A stretch of DNA of 64,000 bases from JALHTV01 sp049510055 (GTDB lineage: Bacteria; Planctomycetota; Phycisphaerae; SM23-33), in contig JBEKZI010000002.1 of the NCBI GenBank assembly GCA_049510055.1, positions 1-64,000 of the forward strand, in the 5' to 3' direction. How positions within the stretch are numbered: position 1 is the stretch's first letter; each line of letters starts with the position of its first letter. Position numbers and translations under genes: made by a program. Below are positions 52,293-60,717 of this stretch, one piece after another. The notes under the pieces were generated by a model. That model ran no database searches and was not told the DNA's origin. It worked only from the letters and a program-made list of their open reading frames with translations.

Positions 52293-53369
52293 ATGGCTGA
52301 TGCGACGATCATTCTGGGCATCGAGACCAGTTGCGACGAGACCTCCTGCGCCCTGGTGGCCGAAGGGCGACGGGTGTTGTCCAACGTCGTGGCCAGTCAG
52401 ATCGACCTGCACGCCCGGTTCGGCGGCGTGGTGCCGGAGGTGGCCTCCCGCGCCCACATCGAGGCCATCAACGCTGTTCTCGACTCGGCCCTGAAGGCCT
52501 CGGGCGTCAGGCCCGATCAGATCGCCGCCGTGGCCGTCACGAATGAACCGGGGCTCATCGGCTCGCTGCTGGTAGGCCTGATGGCGGCCAAGACGCTGGC
52601 GTGGGTGTGGGACGTGCCGCTGGTGGGCGTCAACCACGTCTATGCCCACGCCTATTCGCCCGCCCTGGACGCCGAGCCTATCGACTATCCCGCCGCGGCG
52701 CTGATCTGCTCCGGCGGGCACACGGCGCTGTACCGCTGCACCGGGCCGACGGAGCTGGAGCTGATCGGCACGACGATCGACGACGCCGCCGGCGAGGCCT
52801 TCGACAAGGTGGCCCACATCCTCCAGGTGGGCTATCCCGGCGGGCCGGTCATCGACCGCCTGGCCACCGGCGGCAACCCCCAAGCCGTCGCGTTCCCGCG
52901 ATCTTTCTTGCGTGGTCCCGGCGCGCCGGGACTGGATTTTTCCTTCAGCGGGCTGAAGACGGCCGTGCTGTACCACGTCAACGGTACGCCCGGCCTGAAG
53001 CGTCAAGCCCGCGCCGTGGCAGGCGCCGGCGCCGGCAAGGGTGCCGCCTATCTGACGAAGCAGGAATTGGCCGACGTGGCCGCCAGCTTCCAGGCCGCCG
53101 TGGTGGACGTGCTGATCTCCAAGCTCCGCCGCGCCGCCAAGGTCACCGGTGCCCGGACGCTGATCCTCGGCGGCGGCGTGTCGGCTAACTCGGCCTTGCG
53201 CCAGGCGGCCGGGGAACTGGCTGAAAAGTGCCGCTGCACGCTCCGCATGCCGCAGTTGTGCTATTGCGTGGACAACGCGGCCCAGACGGCCGGCCTGGCC
53301 TGGCACTACCTGCGCAGCGGCCGAACGGCCGACCTGGACCTGGAAGCCTTTGCCACCGTGCGGCGATGA
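52293..53369 (+). CDS. tsaD: tRNA N6-adenosine threonylcarbamoyltransferase TsaD
   Basis: TsaD transfers threonylcarbamoyl to A37 of ANN-decoding tRNAs, together with TsaB and TsaE. The 358-residue ASKHA-fold protein starts 'ILGIETSCDETSCALV', has the metal His pair in 'VNHVYAHAYSP' (H-x3-H), 'ICSGGHTALYRC', 'GTTIDDAAGEAFDKVA', 'DFSFSGLKTAVLYHV' and 'ILGGGVSANSALR'. The insert 'GAGAGKGAAY' near residue 245 is unusual but lies in a loop. Cytosolic. TsaB/TsaE are not in the window. Confidence 0.97.
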   Translation: MADATIILGIETSCDETSCALVAEGRRVLSNVVASQIDLHARFGGVVPEVASRAHIEAINAVLDSALKASGVRPDQIAAVAVTNEPGLIGSLLVGLMAAKTLAWVWDVPLVGVNHVYAHAYSPALDAEPIDYPAAALICSGGHTALYRCTGPTELELIGTTIDDAAGEAFDKVAHILQVGYPGGPVIDRLATGGNPQAVAFPRSFLRGPGAPGLDFSFSGLKTAVLYHVNGTPGLKRQARAVAGAGAGKGAAYLTKQELADVAASFQAAVVDVLISKLRRAAKVTGARTLILGGGVSANSALRQAAGELAEKCRCTLRMPQLCYCVDNAAQTAGLAWHYLRSGRTADLDLEAFATVRR

Positions 53370-53399
53370 CGCACGCCGCCGGGCGGGTATAATGCCATC

Positions 53400-54170
53400 A
53401 TGAACGCAGACGCCCTCAAGCAACTCCTGGAAGCCGTGCGAAGCGGCAAGCTCACCGTCGAGCAGGCCATCTCGCAACTGCGGCATATGCCCTTCGAGGA
53501 CATGGGCTTTGCGCGGGTGGACCACCACCGTGCCATCCGCTGCGGCTTTCCGGAGGTGATCCTCTGTGCCGGCAAGACCGTCGATCAGGTGCAGAGCATT
53601 TTCCATCGCCTGGCCGAGCACGGCGGCAACGTCCTGGCTACGCGGGCCGACCGCCCGACGTACGAGGCCGTCGCGAGCGCCTTTCCCGCCGCCCAGTATC
53701 ACGAGTTGGCGAGGGCGATCACGCTTCGCCAAGGCTCTCCGCCCACCCCGGCGGGGCACATCGCGGTCGTGGCCGCCGGCACCAGCGACCTGCCCGTGGC
53801 CGAGGAGGCCCGCGTTACGGCTGAGATCATGGATCAGCGGGTCACCACGCACTATGACGTGGGCGTGGCCGGCCTGCACCGGCTGCTGGCGGAGAGCGCC
53901 TCGCTCCAGCAGGCTCACGTGGTGGTCGTCGCGGCCGGCATGGAAGGGGCCCTGGCCAGCGTGGTGGGCGGGCTGGTGGCCGTGCCGGTGATCGCCGTGC
54001 CGACCTCGGTGGGCTACGGTGCCAGCTTCGGCGGCCTGGCGGCCCTGCTGAGCATGTTGAACAGTTGCGCCTCATCCGTCAGCGTGGTGAACATCGACAA
54101 CGGATTCGCCGCCGGCTACATTGCCGCGATGATCAATCGCCGGACTGCGCCCGGCAAGAGCGGGGACTAA
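53400..54170 (+). CDS. larB: LarB, nickel-pincer nucleotide cofactor synthesis (pyridinium-3,5-biscarboxylate synthase)
   Basis: LarB carboxylates and hydrolyses nicotinic acid adenine dinucleotide, the first step in making the nickel-pincer cofactor of lactate racemase. The 256-residue protein has the N-terminal LarB-specific region ('FEDMGFARVDHHRAIRCGFPEV', in part, and 'GNVLATRAD') and a C-terminal PurE-like domain ('AAGTSDLPVAEEA', 'VVVVAAGMEGALASVVGGL', 'VPTSVGYGASFGGLAALL'). LarC and LarE, needed for later steps, are not nearby. The start codon follows TATAATGCC at 53390. The NAD(P)HX repair gene starts 3 bases after its stop, linking two nicotinamide-related enzymes. Confidence 0.93.
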   Translation: MNADALKQLLEAVRSGKLTVEQAISQLRHMPFEDMGFARVDHHRAIRCGFPEVILCAGKTVDQVQSIFHRLAEHGGNVLATRADRPTYEAVASAFPAAQYHELARAITLRQGSPPTPAGHIAVVAAGTSDLPVAEEARVTAEIMDQRVTTHYDVGVAGLHRLLAESASLQQAHVVVVAAGMEGALASVVGGLVAVPVIAVPTSVGYGASFGGLAALLSMLNSCASSVSVVNIDNGFAAGYIAAMINRRTAPGKSGD

Positions 54171-54173
54171 ACC

Positions 54174-55094
54174 ATGGCGAAGGCGAAGACAGTGGCAATG
54201 GCGAAAAGCGTCAAACGGATTCAGACGGTGGCTCACCTGGCCCCGCGGCGTCGCGACGCCCACAAGGGCGACTTCGGCCGCGTGCTGGTCGTGGGCGGCT
54301 CGTCGGGGATGATCGGGGCGGTGGGCCTGGCCTGCAACGCGGCCTTGCGCGGCGGGGCGGGTCTGGTGACCTTCGCCGCGCCGCGAACCGTCCAACCGTT
54401 CATCGCCACCGTGTGTCCCTGCGCCACGTCCATTCCGCTGGCGGCGGACGACCGCGGCCAGTTGCAGGCCGAGGCCGTGCGGCAGGTGGTCCAAGCCGCC
54501 GGCCGGGCCGACGTTTTGGCCATCGGGCCGGGCATGGCCACGGGAAGCGTCCAGCAGCAGATCGTCCGCGCCGCCCTGGAGCTGACGTGCCCGGTGGTCC
54601 TCGACGCCGACGGCTTGAACAACCTGGCCGCCATCGACGGCTGGCCCGCGATTCGCCGCTGCCCGCTGATCCTCACGCCGCACCCCGGCGAGTTCTCACG
54701 CCTGACGCAGCGGCCGACGAAGGATATCCAGGCCCGTCGCGAATCGGCCGTCCGGGCCGCGATGAAGAATTGGCTAGCCGCCGCGCCACGCGGCGCCGGT
54801 GCGATTGTCTGCGTGCTGAAGGGCGCCGGCACGGTCGTCTCCGACGGCCGGCGGGTGTACGTCAACGAAACGGGCAACCCCGGCATGGCCACCGGCGGCA
54901 CCGGTGACGTGCTGACGGGCCTGACCGCCGCCCTCATCGGCCAAGGGCTGAAACCGTTTGAAGCAGCCTGCCTGGCCGTCCGCTGCCACGGCCGGGCCGG
55001 CGACCTGGCGGCTGAGCAGCTCGGCCAGGTCTCCCTGATCGCCTCCGACCTGCTGGACTTCCTCCCGGCGGCCATGAAAGAAGTCGTGGCCTGA
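54174..55094 (+). CDS. ADP/ATP-dependent NAD(P)H-hydrate dehydratase
   Basis: The enzyme repairs hydrated NAD(P)H using ATP or ADP. The 306-residue ribokinase-like protein has 'GDFGRVLVVGGSSGMIGAV', 'GAGLVTFAAP', 'AIGPGMATG', 'VLDADGLNNLA', 'LTPHPGEFSRL' and 'NPGMATGGTGDVLTGLTAAL' (in part), the last holding the GTGD catalytic motif. It corresponds to the C-terminal half of the bifunctional Nnr; the epimerase half is absent. It begins 3 bases after larB. A very strong hairpin terminator follows. Confidence 0.95.
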   Translation: MAKAKTVAMAKSVKRIQTVAHLAPRRRDAHKGDFGRVLVVGGSSGMIGAVGLACNAALRGGAGLVTFAAPRTVQPFIATVCPCATSIPLAADDRGQLQAEAVRQVVQAAGRADVLAIGPGMATGSVQQQIVRAALELTCPVVLDADGLNNLAAIDGWPAIRRCPLILTPHPGEFSRLTQRPTKDIQARRESAVRAAMKNWLAAAPRGAGAIVCVLKGAGTVVSDGRRVYVNETGNPGMATGGTGDVLTGLTAALIGQGLKPFEAACLAVRCHGRAGDLAAEQLGQVSLIASDLLDFLPAAMKEVVA

Positions 55095-55127
55095 CCGGTC
55101 GCGACAATCCTTTGAAGGAATAATGCA

Positions 55128-55162
55128 ACGGGCGGACCTTTTTCAGAAAAAGGTCCGCCCGT
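55128..55162. terminator. bidirectional rho-independent terminator
   Basis: A 16-base perfect stem with a 3-base CAG loop: the left arm (55128-55143) ends in TTTTT and the right arm (55147-55162) begins AAAAA, with a GC-rich base ACGGGCGGACC. It lies between the convergent NAD(P)HX dehydratase and PEP-CTERM genes and can end transcription from both sides. Confidence 0.85.
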
Positions 55163-55188
55163 CGAACTACTTGCAGAACGCGTACCGC

Positions 55189-55740
55189 TTACCTGCGTCG
55201 CCGCAACACTGCCAGTCCGCCCAAGGTCAACAATGACAGCATCGCAGGCTCAGGAACTACCTCGACTGTTACGCTGCCCGAATTGTCAACCCTGTAGTCA
55301 TCGCTAATGGCCAAATACACCGCTTCACCGGTTCCCATAAAGTAATAGCGGTAGATGTGGTTTGACGAGAACACATGAGGTTCCCAACTGTTTCCGTCTG
55401 AGGAGCCTAACCAATCGACGTAGGCACCATTTATCGTGATGTCGTGGATGTCGTCCGAATACTGATGCGTGTCATACAATTCAACCCAGGGGACGTTTTG
55501 GTCTTGGCCAGGTAAGGTCCATTCTGCATCACAGAGCAAGGTGCCATAGTTCTCATACTGGGTTTTGCTGGCAATCCACGTACCGGAGGCAATGAATACG
55601 TAAGCTCTGCCTGCCTCCAGTGGCGAAGTCCACACTCCATTGTCGGTGGAAGATATCTGCAACGTTTCTCCGGACGCTAAACTAACTGCTACGAACAACA
55701 CAGCAAAAGCAGCAATCATAAAGTAGGACTTGCCCTTCAT
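55189..55740 (-). CDS. PEP-CTERM protein with LecA-like carbohydrate-binding domain
   Basis: The 183-residue protein has a signal peptide ('FMIAAFAVLFVAVSLASG'), a beta-sandwich region and the PEP-CTERM tail: 'VPEP', a hydrophobic helix 'AMLSLLTLGGLAVL' and 'RRRR'. The tail directs sorting by an exosortase. The domain has phrases like the PA-I galactophilic lectin family ('SPLEAGRAYVFIASGTW', 'LYLAIS.DY..DNSGS.TV'), suggesting sugar binding; this is a pattern match only. Its codon use is much less GC-biased than that of flanking genes, pointing to transfer. AAGGAAGGG precedes the ATG. Confidence 0.8.
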   Translation of the reverse strand: MKGKSYFMIAAFAVLFVAVSLASGETLQISSTDNGVWTSPLEAGRAYVFIASGTWIASKTQYENYGTLLCDAEWTLPGQDQNVPWVELYDTHQYSDDIHDITINGAYVDWLGSSDGNSWEPHVFSSNHIYRYYFMGTGEAVYLAISDDYRVDNSGSVTVEVVPEPAMLSLLTLGGLAVLRRRR

Positions 55741-56134
55741 CGAAATACCCTTCCTTTCAAACGGGCCCCGATGGTTTCCAAGACATACTGCCCTTGAGAC
55801 GATTTGAATGGCTGTCCCGCTGTCAGAACTGTCGGGGCTCTTTGCATTCCGGCAACAGGATCACCCAACAGACGGCAACACATGTTTAGGCACACTATGG
55901 AAACTTGCCCGTGCGGGCTTCAGGCGGGAACGAGTGAGCGGGATCGCTACTCGCCTTGCGACTTGCAACAAACTCCGCCGCTTCCCCCAGCGGAGGTCGA
56001 AGCGAGCGGCATTTTATCTCTATGCGGCCCAAAGTCAAGCGGAGAGCCTCGCGCGGCCGCGACTTGACGGAGCGTTATCTCAAACCTACCATCGCGTCAG
56101 CGTGGTCGAACCTCACCTATCATTGTGTGCGGGC
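55741..56134 (+). promoter_or_regulatory. intergenic region with btuF-like promoter TTGACG-17-TACCAT
   Basis: About 390 bases without a supported gene separate the divergent PEP-CTERM and btuF-like genes. TTGACG (56064-56069) and TACCAT (56087-56092) are 17 bases apart. The block CAAACCTACCATCG (56081-56094) is identical to one at 35210-35223. No cobalamin riboswitch core (the AGCCAGAAGACCTGC box or GCCACTG) is present here. The reading frame upstream of 56135 is open but has no start or family match. Confidence 0.55.
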
Positions 56135-56989
56135 ATGAAGCGTTTCCTGACGGCCATAGTCCTTCTGACGGTGTTGCCGTCCTGCCACGAGCAGGCGGCC
56201 GTCCGCAACGCGCCGTCGCCGCGGATCGTGAGCTTTTCGCCCGCGATCACGGCCATGATTTTTGAGCTGGGGCTGAGCGACCACCTGGTCGGCGTGACCA
56301 CGCAAGACGTGCAGCCCGACGGCGTCCGGCGGCCCGTCGTCGGCGATGCGTTCTCCGTCAACGACGAGGCGGTGCTTTCCGTCCGGCCCGACGTGCTGTT
56401 GGTGCAGATGAACGTGGACCGCTTCGCGGCCGTCCGCAGGCTGGATCCCAACATCCGAATCGAGCGCATCACCATCGAGACGCTCGACGACATCGCCGCG
56501 GCCCTGGAGCAGATCGCCGCCCTCGCCGGCCAGAGGCAAAAAGGCCTCGACGCCCGTAAAACTTTCCAGGATGCCCTGGAGAAGGTCCGCCAGCGCGTCG
56601 CGGGCAAGCCGAGGCCGGCGGTGCTGTTCCTCACCGATTACCAATCCCTCGGCACGGGCGGGCGCGATACGTTCGTCGATCAGATGATCCAAGTCGCCGG
56701 CGGCATCAACGTGGCTGAAAAGTATTCCGGCTGGACGACGATGACGGCTGAGGGCATCATGGCGGCCGCCCCGGAAGTGCTCATCTGCCAGGTGGCCGCC
56801 GGCGCCGAGGCCCAGCGCGCCAAAAAGTTCCTGGAGGGCCTCAAGGACGTTCCGGCCGTCCGGGACGGCAGGGTCTATCTGGTGACCGACCGGCGGTGGA
56901 CGATTCCCTGTGCGGCCATGGCGTCGTTCACGGCGGACCTGGCCGACATGATCCATCCCGCCGGCGGCGGAGGCAGCCATGGACACTAA
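56135..56989 (+). CDS. ABC transporter substrate-binding lipoprotein, BtuF/FecB family
   Basis: The ~284-residue protein starts with a lipobox ('LTAIVLLTVLPSC', Cys17) and has the two-lobed helical-backbone fold: 'RIVSFSPAITAMIFELGL', 'LVGVTTQDVQPDGVR', 'VVGDAFSVNDEAVLSVRPDV' (in part) and 'GRDTFVDQMIQVAGGINVA'. Such proteins bind cobalamin or ferric siderophores in the periplasm. 'SPAITAMIFELGLSDHLVGVT' wording is common in both types, so the ligand is not decided by sequence; nearby B12 signals favour cobalamin. A His-containing tail 'GGGSHGH' is unusual. The ATG overlaps nothing upstream; its end overlaps the permease by 11 bases. Confidence 0.88.
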   Translation: MKRFLTAIVLLTVLPSCHEQAAVRNAPSPRIVSFSPAITAMIFELGLSDHLVGVTTQDVQPDGVRRPVVGDAFSVNDEAVLSVRPDVLLVQMNVDRFAAVRRLDPNIRIERITIETLDDIAAALEQIAALAGQRQKGLDARKTFQDALEKVRQRVAGKPRPAVLFLTDYQSLGTGGRDTFVDQMIQVAGGINVAEKYSGWTTMTAEGIMAAAPEVLICQVAAGAEAQRAKKFLEGLKDVPAVRDGRVYLVTDRRWTIPCAAMASFTADLADMIHPAGGGGSHGH

Positions 56990-57989
56990 CGCTCCCGGCC
57001 ATGAGCCGACGGCCGTGGTGAACTTCCGGTCGCTGGCCGTCGATCTGGGCATTCTGGCGGCCCTGGCGGCGGGCGTGGCGATTGGGTGCAGCTTCATCGG
57101 CATCGCGCGGTTCGGCTGGACGGTCTGGGCGATGCGCCTGGTGCGTCTGGCGACGGCGGCGACGGTGGGGGCGGCGCTGGCCACGGCCGGCATGGCCCTT
57201 CAGGCGATGCTCCGCAATCCGCTGGCCGAGCCCTACATCCTGGGCGTGTCCACCGGGGCGGGCGTGGGCGTGCTGGTGGGCGGCGTGCTGGCGGGGGCCA
57301 TCGGCCTGGCCGGCTGGGCCAGCGAGCCGATCCTGGCGCTGGTGGGGGCGCTGGCGACGTGCCTGGTGGTTTACGGCATCGCCCAGCGGCACGGCCACCT
57401 GGACCCGTACGTGCTGCTGCTGTCGGGCGTGATCGTCAACGTTTTCAACGGCGCGCTGATGCTGGCCATCCTGCTGGTGGCCAATCCCAATGACATCCTC
57501 AACTTCGTCGGCTGGGGCATGGGGCAGATCCGCGACACGACCGACGTCTCCTTGCTGGTCGTCTGCGCCGCAGCGGCTGTGGCGGGCTGGGGCGTGCTGC
57601 TGGTTCGCGGGGCGGCCTTCAACGCCCTGGGGCTGGGCGACGACGTGGCGGCCTCCATCGGCGTGCACGTCCGCCGCCTGCGCGTGGAGACCTTCGCGGT
57701 GGCCGCGGTGATGACGGCGGCGGCGGTGGCCCTGGCCGGGCCGATCGGCTTCGTAGGCCTGATCGTGCCGCACGCCTGCCGCCTGCTCGTCGGCCCGGAC
57801 CATCGCCGCCTGGCCGTCTGGTGCGGGCTGGTGGGGGCGATCTTCCTGATGCTCGCCGACACGCTCTGCCGCACGGCCGGGGAGTGGGTCGCGGTGGGCT
57901 CGGTGCCGGTGGGGGTCATCACGGCGCTGGCGGGCGGGCCGTTCTTCATCTTCCTGCTCCGCCGCCGCAGCCGGGAGGCCCCGCTATGA
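56979..57989 (+). CDS. FecCD/BtuC-family ABC permease
   Basis: The 336-residue inner-membrane permease has about ten helices. Family motifs include 'GMALQAMLRNPLAEPYILGVSTGAGVG' (in part), 'LLLSGVIVNVFNGALMLAIL', 'GPIGFVGLIVPHACRLLVGPDHR' (in part) and 'LADTLCRTAGEWVAVGSVPVGVITALAGGPFF' in part. The 'GFVGLIVPH..R' segment contacts the ATPase. It forms the channel for cobalamin or siderophore import with the neighbouring subunits. It overlaps the binding-protein gene by 11 bases and the ATPase gene by 4. Confidence 0.94.
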   Translation: MDTNAPGHEPTAVVNFRSLAVDLGILAALAAGVAIGCSFIGIARFGWTVWAMRLVRLATAATVGAALATAGMALQAMLRNPLAEPYILGVSTGAGVGVLVGGVLAGAIGLAGWASEPILALVGALATCLVVYGIAQRHGHLDPYVLLLSGVIVNVFNGALMLAILLVANPNDILNFVGWGMGQIRDTTDVSLLVVCAAAAVAGWGVLLVRGAAFNALGLGDDVAASIGVHVRRLRVETFAVAAVMTAAAVALAGPIGFVGLIVPHACRLLVGPDHRRLAVWCGLVGAIFLMLADTLCRTAGEWVAVGSVPVGVITALAGGPFFIFLLRRRSREAPL

Positions 57990-58768
57990 GCGATCCGCAC
58001 ATCCTGGCGGCCAAGGACCTGGTCTTCGCCTATGAATTGGACCGGCCCGTGCTGCGCGGCGTGAGCCTGACCGCCGCAGCCGGCAAGCTGCTGTGCGTGC
58101 TTGGACCCAACGGTTCCGGCAAGACCACGCTGCTGCGTTGCCTGCTGGGACAGCTCCGCCCGGTAGGCGGAGAGATACGCCTGGACGACAAGCCCCTGGG
58201 CCGATATTCCCGCCGCGGCCTGGCGCGGCTGATGGCCTATGTGCCGCAGACGCCGCAATCGGCCTTTGCGTTCACCGTGCAGGAGCTGGTGTTGATGAGC
58301 CGGCTGTCGCACACCGGCCTGCTGGGCCTGGTGGGCCAGCACGACCTGGCCGTGGCGCATCAGGCGATGAGGATGACCGGTGTGGCGGAGCTGGCCGACC
58401 GGACGCTGGAAGAATTGTCCGGCGGCGAGGCCCAGTGCGCGATGGTGGCCCGCGCGCTGGCCCAGCAGCCGTCGGTGATGATGCTGGACGAGCCTACCAG
58501 CCACCTGGACCTGCGCAATCAGCTCGTGGTCAATCGCATGATGCAGCGGCTGGCGCACGAGTGGGGAATGGCCGTGGTGTGCATCAGCCACGACGTAAAC
58601 CTGGCCGCGCGGTTTGCCGATGAACTGATGCTGATGCGCGCCGGGGAAGTCGTGGCCGCCGGGGAGGCCTCGGCCGTCATTCGCGAGGACCTGCTGGAGC
58701 AAACCTACGATGTGAAGGTCGAGCTGATTCCCACCGGCGAGGCGATGCCGGTGGTGCGGGCGAAATAG
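57986..58768 (+). CDS. FepC/BtuD-family ABC ATPase
   Basis: The ~260-residue ATPase shows Walker A 'GPNGSGKTTLLR', Q loop 'AYVPQTPQSAFAFTVQELV', signature 'ELSGGEAQCAMVARAL', Walker B 'VMMLDEPTSHLDL' and switch 'CISHDVNLAARFAD'. The LSGGEAQ form and HDLN-like 'HDVNLA' place it with cobalamin/siderophore/heme importers. It completes the three-gene importer; ribF follows 17 bases later, possibly on the same transcript. Confidence 0.95.
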   Translation: MSDPHILAAKDLVFAYELDRPVLRGVSLTAAAGKLLCVLGPNGSGKTTLLRCLLGQLRPVGGEIRLDDKPLGRYSRRGLARLMAYVPQTPQSAFAFTVQELVLMSRLSHTGLLGLVGQHDLAVAHQAMRMTGVAELADRTLEELSGGEAQCAMVARALAQQPSVMMLDEPTSHLDLRNQLVVNRMMQRLAHEWGMAVVCISHDVNLAARFADELMLMRAGEVVAAGEASAVIREDLLEQTYDVKVELIPTGEAMPVVRAK

Positions 58769-58785
58769 AGAGGCGCAGAGCAGAA

Positions 58786-59727
58786 ATGGACCGTCGGTGC
58801 ATTCAGGGTTTGGAGTCGCTGCCCGCCGAGGTGCGGGGCGGCGTGCTGACCATCGGCAACTTCGATGGCGTGCACCTGGGCCACCAGAGGATCCTGGATA
58901 CCGCCCGCGGCCTGGCCGACGCCCAAAACGCCGCCGTGATCGCCCTGACGTTCGACCCGCCGCCGGACCTGGTCCTTCGGCCGGCCGACCCGCCCCGGCG
59001 GATCTCGCCTCACGCCGAGCGGTGCCGCCTGCTGCTGGACGGCGGGGCCGATTGGGTGGTCACGCTAAAGGCCGAGCCGGCCCTGCTGGGCATGGAGCCG
59101 GATGAGTTCGTCCCCAAAGTGCTTCTGGGGCCGTTCGCCCCCGCGCACCTGGTGGAGGGAGAGGACTTTTTCTTCGGCCGCGGGCGCAGCGGCACAGTGC
59201 GGACGCTGGAAGACTGGGGCCGGCGTGCGGGCTTCGGCGTGCACGTCATCGAGGCCGTCACACTGGACTTTCCCGAGGGCGCCAGCCGGATTTCCAGCTC
59301 GCTGATTCGCAGCCTCATCGTCGCCGGCCGGGTCGCCGACGCCCACCGCTGCCTGGGCCGGGAATTCACCCTGTTCGGCACGGTGGTCGCCGGCCAGGGC
59401 CAGGGCCGCACGATGCAATTTCCCACCGCCAACATCGAGCCGACCGAGCAGGTCGTTCCCGCTGACGGCATCTACGCCGGCCGGGCGGTCGTCGGCGGCC
59501 GGCGCACGCCCGCGGCGATCAGCATCGGCCACAAGCCCACGCTGGGGCCGATCCCCGGCCGCGCGGTCGAGGCGTATCTGCTGCACATCGACGCCGACTG
59601 CTACGGCCAGCCGATGCAGCTGAGCTTCGTCGCCCGCCTGCGCGACCAGCAAAAGTTCGCCGGCGTGGATGAGCTACGGGCGCAAATCGCAAAGGACGTG
59701 GAGCGTGTCCGCCAAATCTGCCGGTAA
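58786..59727 (+). CDS. ribF: bifunctional riboflavin kinase / FAD synthetase
   Basis: RibF makes FMN from riboflavin and ATP, then FAD. The 313-residue protein has an N-terminal nucleotidyltransferase domain ('TIGNFDGVHLGHQRIL', 'VEGEDFFFGRGRSGTV', 'SSSLIRSLIVAGRV') and a C-terminal flavokinase barrel ('RTMQFPTANIEP', 'GIYAGRAVV', 'SIGHKPTLG', 'EAYLLHIDAD'). Standard length and order. Cytosolic. It overlaps the next gene by 23 bases if that gene starts at GTG 59705. Confidence 0.96.
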   Translation: MDRRCIQGLESLPAEVRGGVLTIGNFDGVHLGHQRILDTARGLADAQNAAVIALTFDPPPDLVLRPADPPRRISPHAERCRLLLDGGADWVVTLKAEPALLGMEPDEFVPKVLLGPFAPAHLVEGEDFFFGRGRSGTVRTLEDWGRRAGFGVHVIEAVTLDFPEGASRISSSLIRSLIVAGRVADAHRCLGREFTLFGTVVAGQGQGRTMQFPTANIEPTEQVVPADGIYAGRAVVGGRRTPAAISIGHKPTLGPIPGRAVEAYLLHIDADCYGQPMQLSFVARLRDQQKFAGVDELRAQIAKDVERVRQICR

Positions 59728-60691
59728 AGTTCCTGCCAAAGTGCTGGCCGCCCTGCGCAAGGCCGGGTCGCTGCTGGTCGTGACGCACGCCCGGCCGGAC
59801 GGCGACGCCCTGGGCTCGATGGCGGCGCTGACGCGGTCGGCCCGCGCCGCCGGCAAGACGGTCGCAATGCTCATGCCGGACGGCGTCCCGATGCGCTACG
59901 CATTCCTGTTCGCCGCCGAGACGCCCGCCGGCGTGGAGCGGTTCGCCGAGCTGGCGGGCCGGGCGGAACTGGTCGTGATCGTGGACACCAGCGTGCTGAG
60001 CCAGCTGGACGGCTTGGACAAGCACCTTCCGGCCGTGGCGGATAAGCTCCTGATTATCGACCACCACGCCACGCCAGGCCAGTTAGGCGGCCTCTTGTGG
60101 AGCGATCCTTCCGCGGCCGCCTGCGGCGTGATGTTGGCGGAGCTGATCGAGGCCCTGGGCTGGCCGATGGACCAAGCGACGGCCGAGGCGATGCTGACGG
60201 CCATCGTCAGCGACACGGGCTGGTTCCAGTTCGCCAACACCGACGCCCGCTGCCTCCGCCGCGCCGCGGCGCTGCTGGAAGCCGGCGTGGCCGCCACTGG
60301 CCTCTACGACCGCTTGTTCCGCAACGATCGGCCGCAGCGCCTGAAGCTGACCGCGCGGATGCTGGCGAGCCTGGAACTGCACGGCGAGGGGCAACTGGCC
60401 GTGATGACGATCCGCAAGGCCGACTTCGCCGCCGCCGGCGCCAAGGCCGAGGAGACGGAAAACCTCATCAACGAGGCCCTGCGCATCGGCAGCGTGGAGG
60501 CGGCGGTCCTGCTGACGGAGGTGGACGGCATGACCCGCGTCAGCCTCCGCAGCCGCCGGCGAATCGACGTCTCCGCCGTCGCCCAGCGCTTCGGCGGCGG
60601 GGGGCATCAGCGCGCCGCCGGCTTCCGTAGCACCGAACCCCTCGACGCCGTCAAGCCGCGCATCGTCCAAGCCGTGATCGAAGAGTTGTAA
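59705..60691 (+). CDS. DHH-family phosphoesterase, NrnA-like (nanoRNase / pAp phosphatase)
   Basis: The ~328-residue protein has the DHH domain ('LVVTHARPDGDALGSM', 'VVIVDTS', 'LLIIDHHATPG', 'AIVSDTGWFQFANT') and the DHHA1 domain ('SLRSRRRIDVSAVAQRFGGGGHQRAAGF', in part). NrnA proteins degrade 2-5-base RNAs and/or pAp, with manganese bound by the DHD/DHH residues. GTG 59705 is chosen because AAAGGA lies eight bases before it; the upstream ATG at 59669 is inside ribF without a ribosome site. Probably cotranscribed with ribF. Confidence 0.93.
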   Translation: MSAKSAGKVPAKVLAALRKAGSLLVVTHARPDGDALGSMAALTRSARAAGKTVAMLMPDGVPMRYAFLFAAETPAGVERFAELAGRAELVVIVDTSVLSQLDGLDKHLPAVADKLLIIDHHATPGQLGGLLWSDPSAAACGVMLAELIEALGWPMDQATAEAMLTAIVSDTGWFQFANTDARCLRRAAALLEAGVAATGLYDRLFRNDRPQRLKLTARMLASLELHGEGQLAVMTIRKADFAAAGAKAEETENLINEALRIGSVEAAVLLTEVDGMTRVSLRSRRRIDVSAVAQRFGGGGHQRAAGFRSTEPLDAVKPRIVQAVIEEL

Positions 60692-60717
60692 CTCCAAGGC
60701 TTGTCCTGGTTCTTCCT

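Noticed and set aside
55804..56060. Second cobalamin riboswitch ahead of the btuF-like gene
   Set aside because: The AGCCAGAAGACCTGC box, GCCACTG and GGGAA core blocks could not be found on either strand.
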